DNA of 36,943 nucleotides from an uncultured Acidobacteriota bacterium (GTDB lineage: Bacteria; Acidobacteriota; Vicinamibacteria; Marinacidobacterales; SMYC01). Shown piece after piece: positions 24,101-31,925 of the stretch. Made by a program: the position numbers and the translations under genes. The notes under the pieces were generated by a model, which was given only the letters and a program-made list of their open reading frames with translations, had not been told where the DNA came from and did not search any database. The first letter of the stretch is position 1. The number at the start of each line of letters is the position of its first letter. The stretch lies in assembly GCA_947259165.1 (NCBI GenBank), contig CAMYKY010000053.1, positions 1 to 36,943 of the forward strand, given 5' to 3'.

Positions 24101-24248
24101 CCCAAGGGTGTATTACTACCAGGGGCGTGCCCGCGAAGGGCTCAACAGCATCGGCTCTACAGAGCCGTATCGCACCTACCTCGATATCCGCGGCGCTGCG
24201 GCCGAAGATCCGCTCCTGCCAGAAGTCCGCCGCCGCGCTGGTCAATAA
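21177..24248 (+). CDS. Receptor-like Ser/Thr protein kinase with N-terminal zinc ribbon and TPR ectodomain
   Basis: A 1023-residue PknB-type kinase. Residues 3-20 are a zinc ribbon (CPHC ... CTAC), then a Pro/Asp-rich linker. The kinase domain (about 97-355) has the glycine loop GSGGMG, the ATP lysine Lys127, the catalytic HRDLKPAN with Asp225, DFG at 244-246 and the APE-type activation loop GTLQYMAPE, so it should be active. One transmembrane helix lies at about 398-420 (LWQVAALLGVVVASLVSVWWF). The outer part begins with a TolB-like segment (VLIADFQNDTSDPTFDRTLEP) and then long TPR repeats to the C-terminus. It probably senses an envelope signal and phosphorylates Ser/Thr on cytosolic targets; the ligand is unknown. 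The kinase is convergent with the protease gene, with an 18-bp gap. Confidence 0.92.
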   Translation: MHCPHCGSETSAPQGRCTACNTLIPPFSPDREEGDDATHVIVGGVPAHGGNASAIPDPEAPTMLPVSTPPPSSDAATELRHSENRGPLAQGQGFGHRYHIVRLLGSGGMGAVYQAWDAELGIAVALKVILPESADDPATAQELEARFKRELLLARQVTHKNVVRIHDIGEIEGIKYLTMTYVEGADLASLLKKQEKLPAARALRVVRQVVSGLHAAHEAGVVHRDLKPANIMIDDTEDEALIMDFGIARSSGGRTAERGSGSLALNEAPDQAAVNLGETMRGAVVGTLQYMAPELAQGSEAGPQSDIYALGLIFYDMLVGPRRSEKTPSPMAELTARMKSAPPPARSIDAGIPESLSAVIARCLDPDPAARYQSTGELAANLERLDDEGIPLPMTRRLSLWQVAALLGVVVASLVSVWWFSSPTGPPVEPDPVSVLIADFQNDTSDPTFDRTLEPMLKFALEDADFITAYGRAELSRGLGVQPPENLDDVAAREIAVNHGLGVVLFGSVEHEDSGYRLSVTATQAVTGDVIASADDRASDKNEVLAVAANLARDVREALGDDTSDSAQRFAMETLSATTLDVVHEYAEAMLALSDSRFENALQGFAKAVELDPEFGLAYAGMAIASRNLDRQEDAEKYVGEALRHLDGMTQRERYRTRGLFYMVTGDHPACVKEYGDLIARYEADAAARNNLALCSTYLRDLPRALDEMRRVVEILPNRALYRENLALYASYGGDFEAAEQEARAMEEPGLFGLLALAFAQLGQGQLDRATQTYQEMESIDAQGVSYAASGLGDLALYEGRLSEAARIFEQGAIADVAAGDIYRGAAKFTALAHTQLLRQQRARAIAAAENALANSQAVKIRFLAARVFVEAGESDRAQSLAAGLASELQAEPQAYAKIVEGEAALNNGDARGAIDTLTEANGLLDTWMGHFVLGRAYLEAEAYPQADSEFDRCIARRGEAVSLFLDEEPTYGYFPRVYYYQGRAREGLNSIGSTEPYRTYLDIRGAAAEDPLLPEVRRRAGQ

Positions 24249-24266
24249 CGCGACGGCGGGCCTGGT

Positions 24267-27200
24267 TTATTTCAGCGTAATCTCGGCCACATCCGTGAAC
24301 GTCTGACCCGTCTTCTGGATGGTGATGTCGACGATGTAGGTTTTCTTTGGCAGCTTCGCGCCGGTCTCGTCCACCGTTTGCCAGTTGAAGTGCCAGGTCC
24401 AGCTCGGGCTCGAGGGCAGCCGGAAAGAGCTATTGCCTGGGTCTTCCGCGGTAAACGTGAATACCATCAACGGATCCTCAGCGCGCCGGATGGTGATCAT
24501 CGGGTCCGTATCGGAGCTATCGACAACAAGCCCGTCCATCGTGAACTTCCACTGAAGAGGGACCGAGCTGCCAGCTCTGAATTTCTTACCGCCCGGCGGC
24601 GGAAGGTTCTTGACGGGCTCGAGCCCGTACGCCATCGACACAACAGTGACGGTGACGAAATTGGACGGGCCGCTCGTGGCGCCGTCGGCGAACTCCGCCA
24701 CGACCCAGTACGTGTAGTCCCCAGAGGCGAGGTCCGTGTTATCAGTGAACTCATAATCGACGAGACCCGGCCCGGCGGAGACAGTGCCGACTGCCACCGG
24801 GCTGCTCGCGGGTGTAATCGTAGCTCCTTCCACGCGGAAGACGAGGTATTGAGTGACACTCCCCACGTTGGGCGCCTTCCATGCGAGCTCCGTCGTATCG
24901 TCGACTCTCGCCGCCGTCAATAGATACGGAGGACTGTTCCCCAACGCTGTGGCCGTCCCGCGGTCTATCTCGAAAACACCGTCGTCCGCGGCGACTCCCA
25001 GGTCGCCCCGTCCGAGGTCACCACGTCCGAGGTCGCCTCTGCCCAAGTCGCCGCGACCCAAGTCGCCACGTCCGAGATCCCCGCGGCCCAAGTCGCTCTG
25101 ACCCAAGTCGCCTCTGCCCAAGTCGCCGCGACCCAAGTCGCCACGTCCGAGGTCGCCTCTACCGAGATCGCCGCGACCGAGATCGCCACGACCCAAGTCA
25201 CCGCGGCCCAGATCGCCACGACCGGAGTCGAGGGACATAGGCCCCATGAATGCCACGAACTCTCCCGTCTCGGGATTTTGTACGAAGAACCATCCACCGA
25301 CATTGCGCCTGCTGGCGCCCTGGTTCAGGCGGAGGTTGTCCCAGTCGTTCGACCCGTTGAGTGGTTCGGCGGGTTGTTCAACCGTTGGTGAGCCATCCAA
25401 GTTGAGGTCCTGCGCTAAAGACGAATCCGACGAATCGCCGTCCGCATTCCAGTCGATCGGGTCGATGGTGCGGCCAGTGCCGTCGATGCGGACCATGTCC
25501 ACGTCCGTGTCCAGGAGCGGCGAGCCATCGCAATGGCTCATTGCCACCGGGATTCCTAGAATGTCACCCAGGCTCCCCGGGGCAACAGGCGCATACCATG
25601 CAGTCCGGTAAGGCGCGTCGACGCCCAAACCGGCGCTTTCGTCGAGATCGTTCTCATCGAGCATCGGGAACATATCGCTGGAGAAGTCGACCCGAGGCAT
25701 ACCCGTGACGTCGAACAACCCGCGCAACTGGAACAGGTAGTTCATGACGCTCAAGTAGTTCGGTTTGCAGTTGGGCTCGAATGGATCTCCGCCGTGCCTC
25801 CGCCCCAAGTTGTGTCCCAGCTCGTGCATCAGCGTCGAGGCTTGCCAGAAGTCGGTTCCGACCGGGTTGCCGTTGAAATCGTCGAAGGCGCCGAGCGTCA
25901 CCATGAGATCGCCGCCGAGGTAGTCGCCGACACCCGTGAACGTGGCGGGCACGTGGTAGTCGGGATTCGTCGCCATACAAGCCTCGTCCGGATAACCGAA
26001 GTCCAGGCTCGCCTCGTCTTCCACTAGACATGCCGCTTTGGGCACACCGAGTGCGTGGGCGAACAACGCGTAGCGGAAAATGTCCTTGCGGTTGCGATCG
26101 AAAACCCGTTCGCACGTGGTGGAAGGATTGCCGTCGCTCTCGGCGAGCTCGCATTCGTCGTCGGTGAGGGTGAGCGGTCTGTCCCGGAAGAATCGAAAGC
26201 CGCTCTTCCAGCCCACGGTGCCCGGATGTTCGGAGAACTGGCAAACCCAGGGAGCGTCAGGGTCGAGCTCACACGATTCGACCGTGTCCTGTTCGTCCAT
26301 GGAATCGCCGCCCCGGGCGTACGCTGCCGGAACGACATAGGGACCGGCGACGGCCTCCCAACTTGGATAGGTGGATCCATACGTACTGCCGACATCGAAA
26401 TGCGCGCGGATCCCTTTGTCGGCAAACGACTCGCCCACCAATCTCAGCGCCTCGGGCGTGGGTAGATGCGTGTGGGGACCTTTCACCGACGCGTCGGTAC
26501 CACTACCGTAGGTAGCGTTCTCGTCGGTAAACAGGTAGCTGATTTCGATGAAGAGATCCTGCTGATACGGGTCCGCACCCATGGCGGCAAGGTTCGGAAG
26601 GACCACGCCGTTCGGATCCTGCAGATCGTTTTCCGACGATTCCCAGATATCGAGGAGCCCATCGTGATCGCTGTCCTGGACCTCGGTTTGATAGATGACC
26701 GCGCCCCAGGTTAGACAATCGAACGAGCTGAAGCCCTCGTGATCGACCGAAGTCGTCACGTAGGGCAGAGTCGGAATGGCGAGCTCGTCGATGGTGACGT
26801 TATCCCACTGCGGACCCTCGGACGCATCGAACTCGTTGAATAGCGGCGGCGTTCCGGGCACGAGCAGGCGTTCCGATTTGTTGAACTGTCCGCTGCCCAC
26901 GATGTGGGTGATTTTGGGGAGCGTTAGCGGCGTGGGTGAAGGATCGTAAAACCCTTCGATCGTCTGGGTCATCATGTCCGTGTCGTTGTTCATCGTGTGG
27001 CCGCCGTCGTACATGACGATCGCGCTCAGGGACGCCGTAGGGTCGGGGTCCCGGTAGATCACCACAAGGCTCGCGCCGAGCGCATTCGGAACTCCGTTCC
27101 CGCTGCCCGAGTCGGGCAGCTCGATGGTGAGCGGCGGCTTGCCGTGTGCGGCCAAGTCGTCGTCATTGAGCAGGTGCTTTCCGAAATTCTGAACGTTCTC

Positions 27201-27677
27201 TTGGTCGCCGACCGGCAAGAACCGCAGAACGTCGGCGCGATACGTGTACGTCTTATGCGATCCGCCCGACGTGCCCGTTCCGCCACCCGAGCTCCAGCAC
27301 GGAGCGGTTCCGGCCTGATCCAGCACTTTCGCGAGCGGGCCGTAAGACGTGCTGAGCGGGTAGCCGTTGAACGACGCACCGGCGATACCCGAATCCGGGC
27401 CGAGGCTTTCTTTGGACACGATTTGCCAATACAAGAACGCGCCCAAGATCTCCGCCTCGGCCGGCACCTCGTTCGCATTGCCCACATTGAAGTTGAGAGT
27501 GCCGGTTGCAATACCATCGACACCCGTGCCGCTCACACCGACACCGGCGACCTCGTAGCTACCGGTGACGAAGTAGTTCTTGAAGAAGCTCAGGTCCTGA
27601 GCGTGCGTTAGCTGCGCGGAAAAAAGAACAAGGCTGAGACTGACGGCCGCTAGGGCGCTGTACGATCGTGTGGGCAC
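24267..27677 (-). CDS. Secreted metzincin-like zinc protease with RGDLG pentapeptide array
   Basis: A 1136-residue exported protein. The signal peptide runs to about residue 26 (ends QLTHAQD). A beta-rich N-terminal domain (about 30-370) is followed by a calcium-binding type DSDHDGLLDIWE. The zinc site HELGHNLGRRH is at 618-628 (HExxHxxGxxH), with a Met-turn-like SVMNY downstream; these are the metzincin hallmarks. Residues 820-894 are fifteen tandem pentapeptides, RGDLG in all but one (QSDLG, ninth). FnIII-like (about 915-1010) and a C-terminal beta module follow. The start is GTG with a strong AGGGGGAGGG upstream. The protein is probably an extracellular protease; the RGD copies might mediate attachment, but that is inference. 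Confidence 0.88.
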   Translation of the reverse strand: MPTRSYSALAAVSLSLVLFSAQLTHAQDLSFFKNYFVTGSYEVAGVGVSGTGVDGIATGTLNFNVGNANEVPAEAEILGAFLYWQIVSKESLGPDSGIAGASFNGYPLSTSYGPLAKVLDQAGTAPCWSSGGGTGTSGGSHKTYTYRADVLRFLPVGDQENVQNFGKHLLNDDDLAAHGKPPLTIELPDSGSGNGVPNALGASLVVIYRDPDPTASLSAIVMYDGGHTMNNDTDMMTQTIEGFYDPSPTPLTLPKITHIVGSGQFNKSERLLVPGTPPLFNEFDASEGPQWDNVTIDELAIPTLPYVTTSVDHEGFSSFDCLTWGAVIYQTEVQDSDHDGLLDIWESSENDLQDPNGVVLPNLAAMGADPYQQDLFIEISYLFTDENATYGSGTDASVKGPHTHLPTPEALRLVGESFADKGIRAHFDVGSTYGSTYPSWEAVAGPYVVPAAYARGGDSMDEQDTVESCELDPDAPWVCQFSEHPGTVGWKSGFRFFRDRPLTLTDDECELAESDGNPSTTCERVFDRNRKDIFRYALFAHALGVPKAACLVEDEASLDFGYPDEACMATNPDYHVPATFTGVGDYLGGDLMVTLGAFDDFNGNPVGTDFWQASTLMHELGHNLGRRHGGDPFEPNCKPNYLSVMNYLFQLRGLFDVTGMPRVDFSSDMFPMLDENDLDESAGLGVDAPYRTAWYAPVAPGSLGDILGIPVAMSHCDGSPLLDTDVDMVRIDGTGRTIDPIDWNADGDSSDSSLAQDLNLDGSPTVEQPAEPLNGSNDWDNLRLNQGASRRNVGGWFFVQNPETGEFVAFMGPMSLDSGRGDLGRGDLGRGDLGRGDLGRGDLGRGDLGRGDLGRGDLGQSDLGRGDLGRGDLGRGDLGRGDLGRGDLGRGDLGVAADDGVFEIDRGTATALGNSPPYLLTAARVDDTTELAWKAPNVGSVTQYLVFRVEGATITPASSPVAVGTVSAGPGLVDYEFTDNTDLASGDYTYWVVAEFADGATSGPSNFVTVTVVSMAYGLEPVKNLPPPGGKKFRAGSSVPLQWKFTMDGLVVDSSDTDPMITIRRAEDPLMVFTFTAEDPGNSSFRLPSSPSWTWHFNWQTVDETGAKLPKKTYIVDITIQKTGQTFTDVAEITLK
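24996..25220 (-). repeat. 15-unit, 15-bp tandem repeat coding for (RGDLG)n
   Basis: Fifteen copies of a 15-bp unit lie in frame within the protease gene; 14 code RGDLG and one (the ninth from the N-terminus) QSDLG. Wobble positions vary. A higher-order period of 75 bp is also visible: a block of over 40 bases starting near 25033 recurs near 25108, so the array grew by duplication of five-unit blocks. The D-L-x-x-G spacing fits the A(D/N)Lxx pentapeptide-repeat pattern, so a beta-helix of nearly four coils is possible. Confidence 0.92.
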
Positions 27678-27982
27678 CGGTATCCCTCCCCCTTAAAGAA
27701 CGACCGGCAGACGAGAACTAGCGTTCCACCGCCAAATCATTCAAGATGTGATTCTCGGAACTGCAAATCCTCGGGTGCGGCGTCACGCCAATCCACCCAC
27801 CCCCCCAGATAGACCCACTCCCGAGCGTGGCGAGTGTTCGATCGGCTACCCGCACGGAGGAGCGAGCGAAAGAGTAGGACAGATCGCCCTGCGATGGCAA
27901 CCGGTATCCGTCGACTTCGTCTCGAGTTCGTCCAGCTCCCGCCTGCCACGCCGGATAGCGTAGATTCCAGTGAGACGCTATC
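27678..27982. other. Divergent intergenic region upstream of protease and metX
   Basis: This 305-bp gap holds the promoters of the secreted protease (minus) and metX (plus). Visible features are the protease ribosome-binding site (minus strand, about 27685-27694), a C-tract around 27797-27806, a 5-bp stem CACTC/GAGTG (27816-27820 with 27832-27836), a small ATCGC/GCGAT hairpin near 27885-27900 and a perfect 8-bp hairpin at the metX start. No gene, tRNA or well-matched riboswitch is seen. Confidence 0.55.
27954..27982 (+). promoter_or_regulatory. Hairpin abutting metX start codon
   Basis: GATAGCGT (27954-27961) and ACGCTATC (27975-27982) are perfect complements around a 13-base loop, and the second arm ends immediately before the metX ATG (27983). 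In the mRNA this would place the initiation region next to a stable stem. No Shine-Dalgarno is seen outside it, so it could be a translational control element. It could also be an operator at DNA level. Confidence 0.45.
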
Positions 27983-29197
27983 ATGCAGCAAATGACGCAG
28001 ACTGGACCCAAAACACGGGAAGGCTCTGTCGGCGTTGTCGAAACGCAGTTTCTCGACTTGCCGGGCCCGCTCCCACTCGATTGCGGTCGCGAGCTATTTC
28101 CGGTCCGGATCGCGTACGAGACCTACGGGTCGCTCTCCCCCACTCGCGACAACGTCATCCTCGTGTGCCATGCGTTGAGCGGAGACGCCCACGCCGCCGG
28201 CTACAGCGCTGCACCACCGCAAGAGAGCGCCCGCGACGGCTTCGGCGCCGACGAGCGCGATGTCGCCAAGAAAGCCGGGCTCGGCTGGTGGGACGGTATG
28301 ATCGGTCCCGGCAAGGCGTTCGATACTGACCACTATTACGTCGTGAGCACCAATCTACTCGGGGGCTGCCGCGGCTCGACCGGTCCCTCGTCGCTGAACC
28401 CCGCCACGGGCAAGCAATACGGCACCGATTTTCCGGTCATCACCGTGGCTGACATGGTACGCGCGCAGCGGGCGTTTTTGGACGAGCTCGGCATCGAATC
28501 CCTGCATGCGATCTCCGGCGGCTCGCTCGGCGGGATGCAGGCCCTCACGTGGGCAGTGCTCTACCCGAGCCGGGTGCGGCACATCGTGCCCATCGCCAGC
28601 ACTCATGCCTTGAACTCTCAGGGTGTCGCGTGGAACGCGATTGCCAGACACGCCATCACCGCCGATCCCGATTGGCAGCACGGTCATTACTATGGGACTG
28701 GTCGGGCGCCGCTCGCAGGGATGGGCGTCGCACGCATGGTCGGTCACATCACCTACCTCTCCGCGTCATCCATGAAGGAGAAATTCGCGCGCCGCTTGCA
28801 GCGAAGCGACGACATCGCCTACGAGCTCACCGTGCCCGAGTACGAAGTGGAGAGCTACTTGCATCACCAGGCGGGAAAATTCGTCAAACGTTTCGATGCG
28901 AACACATACCTCTATACGTCGCGGGCGTTGTCGTATTTCGACCTCGCACGCGAGTACGGCGGCGGAAGCCTCGCGGTCGCGGTGCGGAACATCGAAGCGA
29001 AGACGTTGCTGATCTGCTTCAGCTCGGACTGGCTGTACCCGCCAGAAAACTCCGAAGCTCTCGCGCAAGCGCTCGAAGCGTGTGGCAAGTCCGTCGAGCT
29101 TCACGTCATCGACGCACCGTACGGGCACGACTCGTTCCTTCTCGAGGAAGCCCGACAAATCCCAATGATCCGCAAGTTTCTCTCCGACGAGTTGTGA
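27983..29197 (+). CDS. metX: Homoserine O-acyltransferase MetX
   Basis: MetX activates homoserine with an acyl group (acetyl or succinyl, not decided here) for methionine synthesis. It is an alpha/beta-hydrolase-fold enzyme of 404 residues, a normal family length. The nucleophile Ser181 lies in GGSLGGMQ, with Asp349 (SSDWLYPPE) and His382 (GHDSFLLE) completing the triad. The family motifs CHALSGDAHAAGY, GWWDGMIGPGKAFDTD and NLLGGCRGSTGPSS are all present. The ATG at 27983 immediately follows a hairpin; a second ATG at 27992 is possible. It is followed at 178 bp by metY, its pathway partner. Confidence 0.95.
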   Translation: MQQMTQTGPKTREGSVGVVETQFLDLPGPLPLDCGRELFPVRIAYETYGSLSPTRDNVILVCHALSGDAHAAGYSAAPPQESARDGFGADERDVAKKAGLGWWDGMIGPGKAFDTDHYYVVSTNLLGGCRGSTGPSSLNPATGKQYGTDFPVITVADMVRAQRAFLDELGIESLHAISGGSLGGMQALTWAVLYPSRVRHIVPIASTHALNSQGVAWNAIARHAITADPDWQHGHYYGTGRAPLAGMGVARMVGHITYLSASSMKEKFARRLQRSDDIAYELTVPEYEVESYLHHQAGKFVKRFDANTYLYTSRALSYFDLAREYGGGSLAVAVRNIEAKTLLICFSSDWLYPPENSEALAQALEACGKSVELHVIDAPYGHDSFLLEEARQIPMIRKFLSDEL

Positions 29198-29225
29198 AGA
29201 CGCCGGGGGCGGGCCGACGAAGAGA

Positions 29226-29347
29226 GGACGAGTCGTGGGGGTGGGGGTGGCGAAGACCGTACACTTGCCGGGACAACATTGTTAGCAGCAAAATCAACCG
29301 CTGTCCGTAGCCGCGAAGGCGGCGGAGGACGAGTCGTGGGGGTGGGG
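29226..29347 (+). repeat. G-rich direct-repeat pair between metX and metY
   Basis: A 21-bp G-rich sequence (beginning GGACGAGTCGTGGGG) is exactly repeated at 29226-29246 and 29327-29347, 101 bp apart. The context upstream is also similar (gcgaag/gaggac forms). Both end in runs of G. The second copy forms the left arm of the hairpin listed next. A short AACATTGTT palindrome lies between them. A regulatory leader for metY is possible. Confidence 0.5.
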
Positions 29348-29356
29348 CCCCACGAC
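29333..29356 (+). terminator. Strong GC-rich hairpin before metY
   Basis: GTCGTGGGG (29333-29341) pairs perfectly with CCCCACGAC (29348-29356) around a 6-base loop, a 9-bp stem. It is followed by ATTAATTAAGGAG, which includes the metY ribosome-binding site. With no T-run it is not a classical terminator; it may be an attenuator, a processing site or an mRNA stabiliser between metX and metY. Confidence 0.45.
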
Positions 29357-29375
29357 ATTAATTAAGGAGACACCC

Positions 29376-30692
29376 ATGGAACAGTCCCGTGAGTTCGGCT
29401 TCGAGACCCGTCAGGTTCACGCGGGGCAGAGGCCCGACCCCAACACCGGAGCGCGCGCCGTTCCGATCTTCCAAACAACGAGCTACGTGTTCGAGGATCC
29501 GGAATCCGCGGCCGCGTACTTCAACCTCAAGGAATACGGCAACACCTATTCCCGCATCATGAACCCCACCGTGGCGGCGTTCGAAGAGCGGGTGGCGAAT
29601 CTCGAAGGTGGCTGCGGCGCGGTCGCATTCGCGAGTGGGATCGCGGCCCAGGCCGGCGCGCTGTTTACTCTTCTCGAGCCGGGAGACCACGTCGTTGCCT
29701 CGTCCGCGCTCTACGGGGGCACCGTCAACCAGCTCAAGCACTACTTCCGCAAGATGTCGGTGGAACTGACCTGGGTCGACCCCGACGACCTGGACGCATG
29801 GAAGGGTGCGACCCGGGATAACACCAAACTGTTCTACGGTGAGACCATCGGAAACCCCGGCGGGAACGTGCTCGACATCGAAGCACTCGCGTCGATGGCG
29901 CACGAGCACAACACGCCGCTGATGATCGACTCCACATTCGCGACCCCCTATCTGTGCCGCCCGATCGAGTGGGGCGCGGACATCGTCATCCACTCCGCGA
30001 CGAAGTTCATCGGTGGCCACGGCACGAGCATCGGAGGGGTCGTCGTCGAGTCCGGCGAGTTCGATTGGTCGAACGGCCGCTTCCCCGTCGTCGCAGACCC
30101 ATCGCCCGCCTACCACGGGCTCTCGTTTCACGAAACTTTTGGGACGTACGGCTACCTCATGAAGCTTCGGGCGGAAACGCTGCGCGATTTAGGCGCCGCG
30201 ATGAGTCCGTTCAACGCATTCTTGTTTCTTCAGGGCTTGGAGACGCTGTCGCTTCGCATGGAGCGCCAAGTCGAAAACGCCCTGGCCGTTGCGAACTACC
30301 TCGACGCGCATCCCATGGTGGAGAGGGTGACCCATCCAGGCCTTGCAAAGAGCAAGTACCGCTCGCTCGTCGACAAGTACCTCCCCAAGGGGGCAGGAGC
30401 CGTTTTTTCGTTCGATGTTCAGGGCGGTCGTGAGGCAGGACAAGACTTCATTCGGGGCGTCTCACTCTGGTCGCACCTCGCCAACGTCGGCGATTCGAAG
30501 AGCCTCATCATCCACCCCGGGAGCACGACGCACCGCCAGCTCAACGACGACGAGCTCGCAGCCGCGGGGGTCGGGCCGGGTACCATCCGGCTTTCCGTCG
30601 GCACCGAGAACATCGACGACCTGATCTGGGATCTCGATCAAGGTTTCACCACGGTCGAGAAGTCCGCGAGCGAGGAGGTCGTTCGAGCATGA
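29376..30692 (+). CDS. metY: O-acetylhomoserine sulfhydrylase MetY
   Basis: MetY is a PLP enzyme that makes homocysteine directly from O-acylhomoserine and sulfide. The 438-residue length and sequence are typical: FETRQVHAGQRPDP, TTSYVFEDPESAAAYFNL, the PLP-binding Lys210 in HSATKFIGGHG, and the late HPGSTTHRQL. The start ATG has AAGGAG 6-7 bases upstream. Together with metX it forms a direct sulfhydrylation route, so no cystathionine step is needed. The 3' end overlaps the CoA-binding gene by the ATGA at 30689-30692. Confidence 0.95.
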   Translation: MEQSREFGFETRQVHAGQRPDPNTGARAVPIFQTTSYVFEDPESAAAYFNLKEYGNTYSRIMNPTVAAFEERVANLEGGCGAVAFASGIAAQAGALFTLLEPGDHVVASSALYGGTVNQLKHYFRKMSVELTWVDPDDLDAWKGATRDNTKLFYGETIGNPGGNVLDIEALASMAHEHNTPLMIDSTFATPYLCRPIEWGADIVIHSATKFIGGHGTSIGGVVVESGEFDWSNGRFPVVADPSPAYHGLSFHETFGTYGYLMKLRAETLRDLGAAMSPFNAFLFLQGLETLSLRMERQVENALAVANYLDAHPMVERVTHPGLAKSKYRSLVDKYLPKGAGAVFSFDVQGGREAGQDFIRGVSLWSHLANVGDSKSLIIHPGSTTHRQLNDDELAAAGVGPGTIRLSVGTENIDDLIWDLDQGFTTVEKSASEEVVRA

Positions 30693-31183
30693 GCGATGCC
30701 GCATTCGACCTGACGCGCTACCAAGACACGACTGTCGTCCAGCAGGTTCTTCACAACGCCAAAACCATCGCCGTCGTGGGGCTATCGAGCAATATCCTCC
30801 GGGCGAGCTACTTCGTCGGTTTCTACCTGAAGCGGCACGGCTACCGTGTCGTGCCGGTGAACCCGAAAGAGACCGAGATTCTCGGCGAGACGAGCTACAA
30901 AAGCTTGAGCGATGTGCCCTTCCCGGTTGATGTCGTCAACGTGTTTCGTGCCCCCGCCGCGCTGCCCGGCATCGCCGAGGAAGCGGTCGCAGTCAAAGCA
31001 TCCAACCTCTGGTGTCAGTTCACCGTCATCAACGAAGAGGGTGGCCGCATCGCCGAAGCGGGTGGGCTCTCGGTCATCATGGACCGCTGCATCAAAGTCG
31101 AGCACGCGCGCTACGTCGGACGAATGCATTGGCTGGGGTTCAACACCCACCGCATCACTTCCGTTCGTGGTGGACTCCAGTAG
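30689..31183 (+). CDS. CoA-binding domain protein (YccU-type)
   Basis: A 164-residue single-domain Rossmann protein of the CoA_binding family. The nucleotide-binding IAVVGLSSN loop (residues 27-35), YFVGFYLKRHGYRVVPVNPKE, FPVDVVNVFRAPAALP and the late GLSVIMDRCIKVEH are family features. The family binds CoA or acyl-CoA; the physiological role of this stand-alone form is not known. Overlap with metY by 4 bp shows co-translation, which hints at a link with sulfur or acyl-CoA metabolism; inference only. Confidence 0.88.
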   Translation: MSDAAFDLTRYQDTTVVQQVLHNAKTIAVVGLSSNILRASYFVGFYLKRHGYRVVPVNPKETEILGETSYKSLSDVPFPVDVVNVFRAPAALPGIAEEAVAVKASNLWCQFTVINEEGGRIAEAGGLSVIMDRCIKVEHARYVGRMHWLGFNTHRITSVRGGLQ

Positions 31184-31191
31184 GAATCACC

Positions 31192-31908
31192 GTGTTGTGG
31201 GTACTCATGATGGCGCTACAAGCTAGCGGGGCGATCGTGGCGACGACGCCTGGCGTTCACGAGCTGACGCTCGCTCGCGACGACGCGGAGGCGATCGTCT
31301 ACACGCTTTCCCTCCCCGAGAACTTTGATCCCGAAACGCCCAGCCCGGTCGTGATCGCGCTCCACTACGGCGGGATCAACCAGCGTCATTTCGGCCGAGG
31401 TGTTCTCACCGGACTCATCGAGCCCGGCCTCAGAAGCCTCGACGCAATCATCGCGGCACCCGATAGCCCCGCAGGAGGTTGGACCAACGATGAGGCGGAG
31501 CGGATGGTCCTCGATCTGCTGGATTTCCTGGTCGAGCGCTACCCCGTCGACCCCGACCGTATCGTGATTTCCGGCTACAGCCTGGGCGGGATGGGCACCT
31601 GGTATCTAGCCGCCAGAAATCCGGACCGATTTTCCGCCGCCATCCCAATGGCTGGAGCCCCGCGCAGCGTGAGCGACGAGCAGCTGCGCGCGCTCGTGGA
31701 CATGCCGTTGTACGCGATCCATTCTCTCGCCGACGACGTGGTCCCCATCGGACCGGGACGCGAGGCCGTCGAAAAGCTCCGCGCGCTGGGCGCGCAACGG
31801 GTGGAGCTCGAAATCGTCGACGCCGTCACCCACTACAACGTTCCGGGATTCGTCCCTTATCTGCGGGAGGCGGCCCGCTGGTTGTCTGAGGGCTGGCCGA
31901 AACGCTAG
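31192..31908 (+). CDS. Exported alpha/beta hydrolase (dienelactone hydrolase/esterase-like)
   Basis: A 238-residue hydrolase. The catalytic triad is visible: Ser130 in GYSLGG, Asp181 or Asp182 in LADDVVP, and His214 in VTHYN. The fold is that of carboxylesterase/phospholipase-like alpha/beta hydrolases with ALHYGG as the oxyanion element. I chose GTG at 31192 (GGA 8 bases upstream); the first 21 residues MLWVLMMALQASGAIVATTPG look like a signal peptide. It starts 8 bp after the CoA-binding gene, so it ends the metY operon. Substrate unknown. A hairpin overlaps its stop. Confidence 0.8.
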   Translation: MLWVLMMALQASGAIVATTPGVHELTLARDDAEAIVYTLSLPENFDPETPSPVVIALHYGGINQRHFGRGVLTGLIEPGLRSLDAIIAAPDSPAGGWTNDEAERMVLDLLDFLVERYPVDPDRIVISGYSLGGMGTWYLAARNPDRFSAAIPMAGAPRSVSDEQLRALVDMPLYAIHSLADDVVPIGPGREAVEKLRALGAQRVELEIVDAVTHYNVPGFVPYLREAARWLSEGWPKR

Positions 31909-31925
31909 AGTTTTCCATAAACTCT
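31907..31925 (+). terminator. Hairpin after hydrolase gene
   Basis: AGAGTTT (31907-31913) pairs with AAACTCT (31919-31925) around a 5-base loop and overlaps the TAG stop at 31906-31908. Only a short T run follows, so termination may be weak or Rho-assisted. It fits the end of the metX-metY-CoA-hydrolase operon. Confidence 0.35.

Noticed and set aside
24996-25220. CRISPR array
   Set aside because: The units are contiguous 15-bp coding repeats with no spacers.
24853-25240. Pro/Ser/Arg-rich plus-strand frames across the tandem array
   Set aside because: These are the reverse reading of the RGDLG repeats; low-complexity shadows of the coding array.
27840-27982. SAM-I riboswitch-like text (AAGAG ... 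GGCAACCGG) upstream of metX
   Set aside because: The GGCAACC and a short AAGAG segment look suggestive, but the P2 region instead forms a small ATCGC/GCGAT hairpin, the GGAGGGA/TGGCCC core is missing, and no P4 element (GGTGC..AATTCC) follows. Not a supported match.
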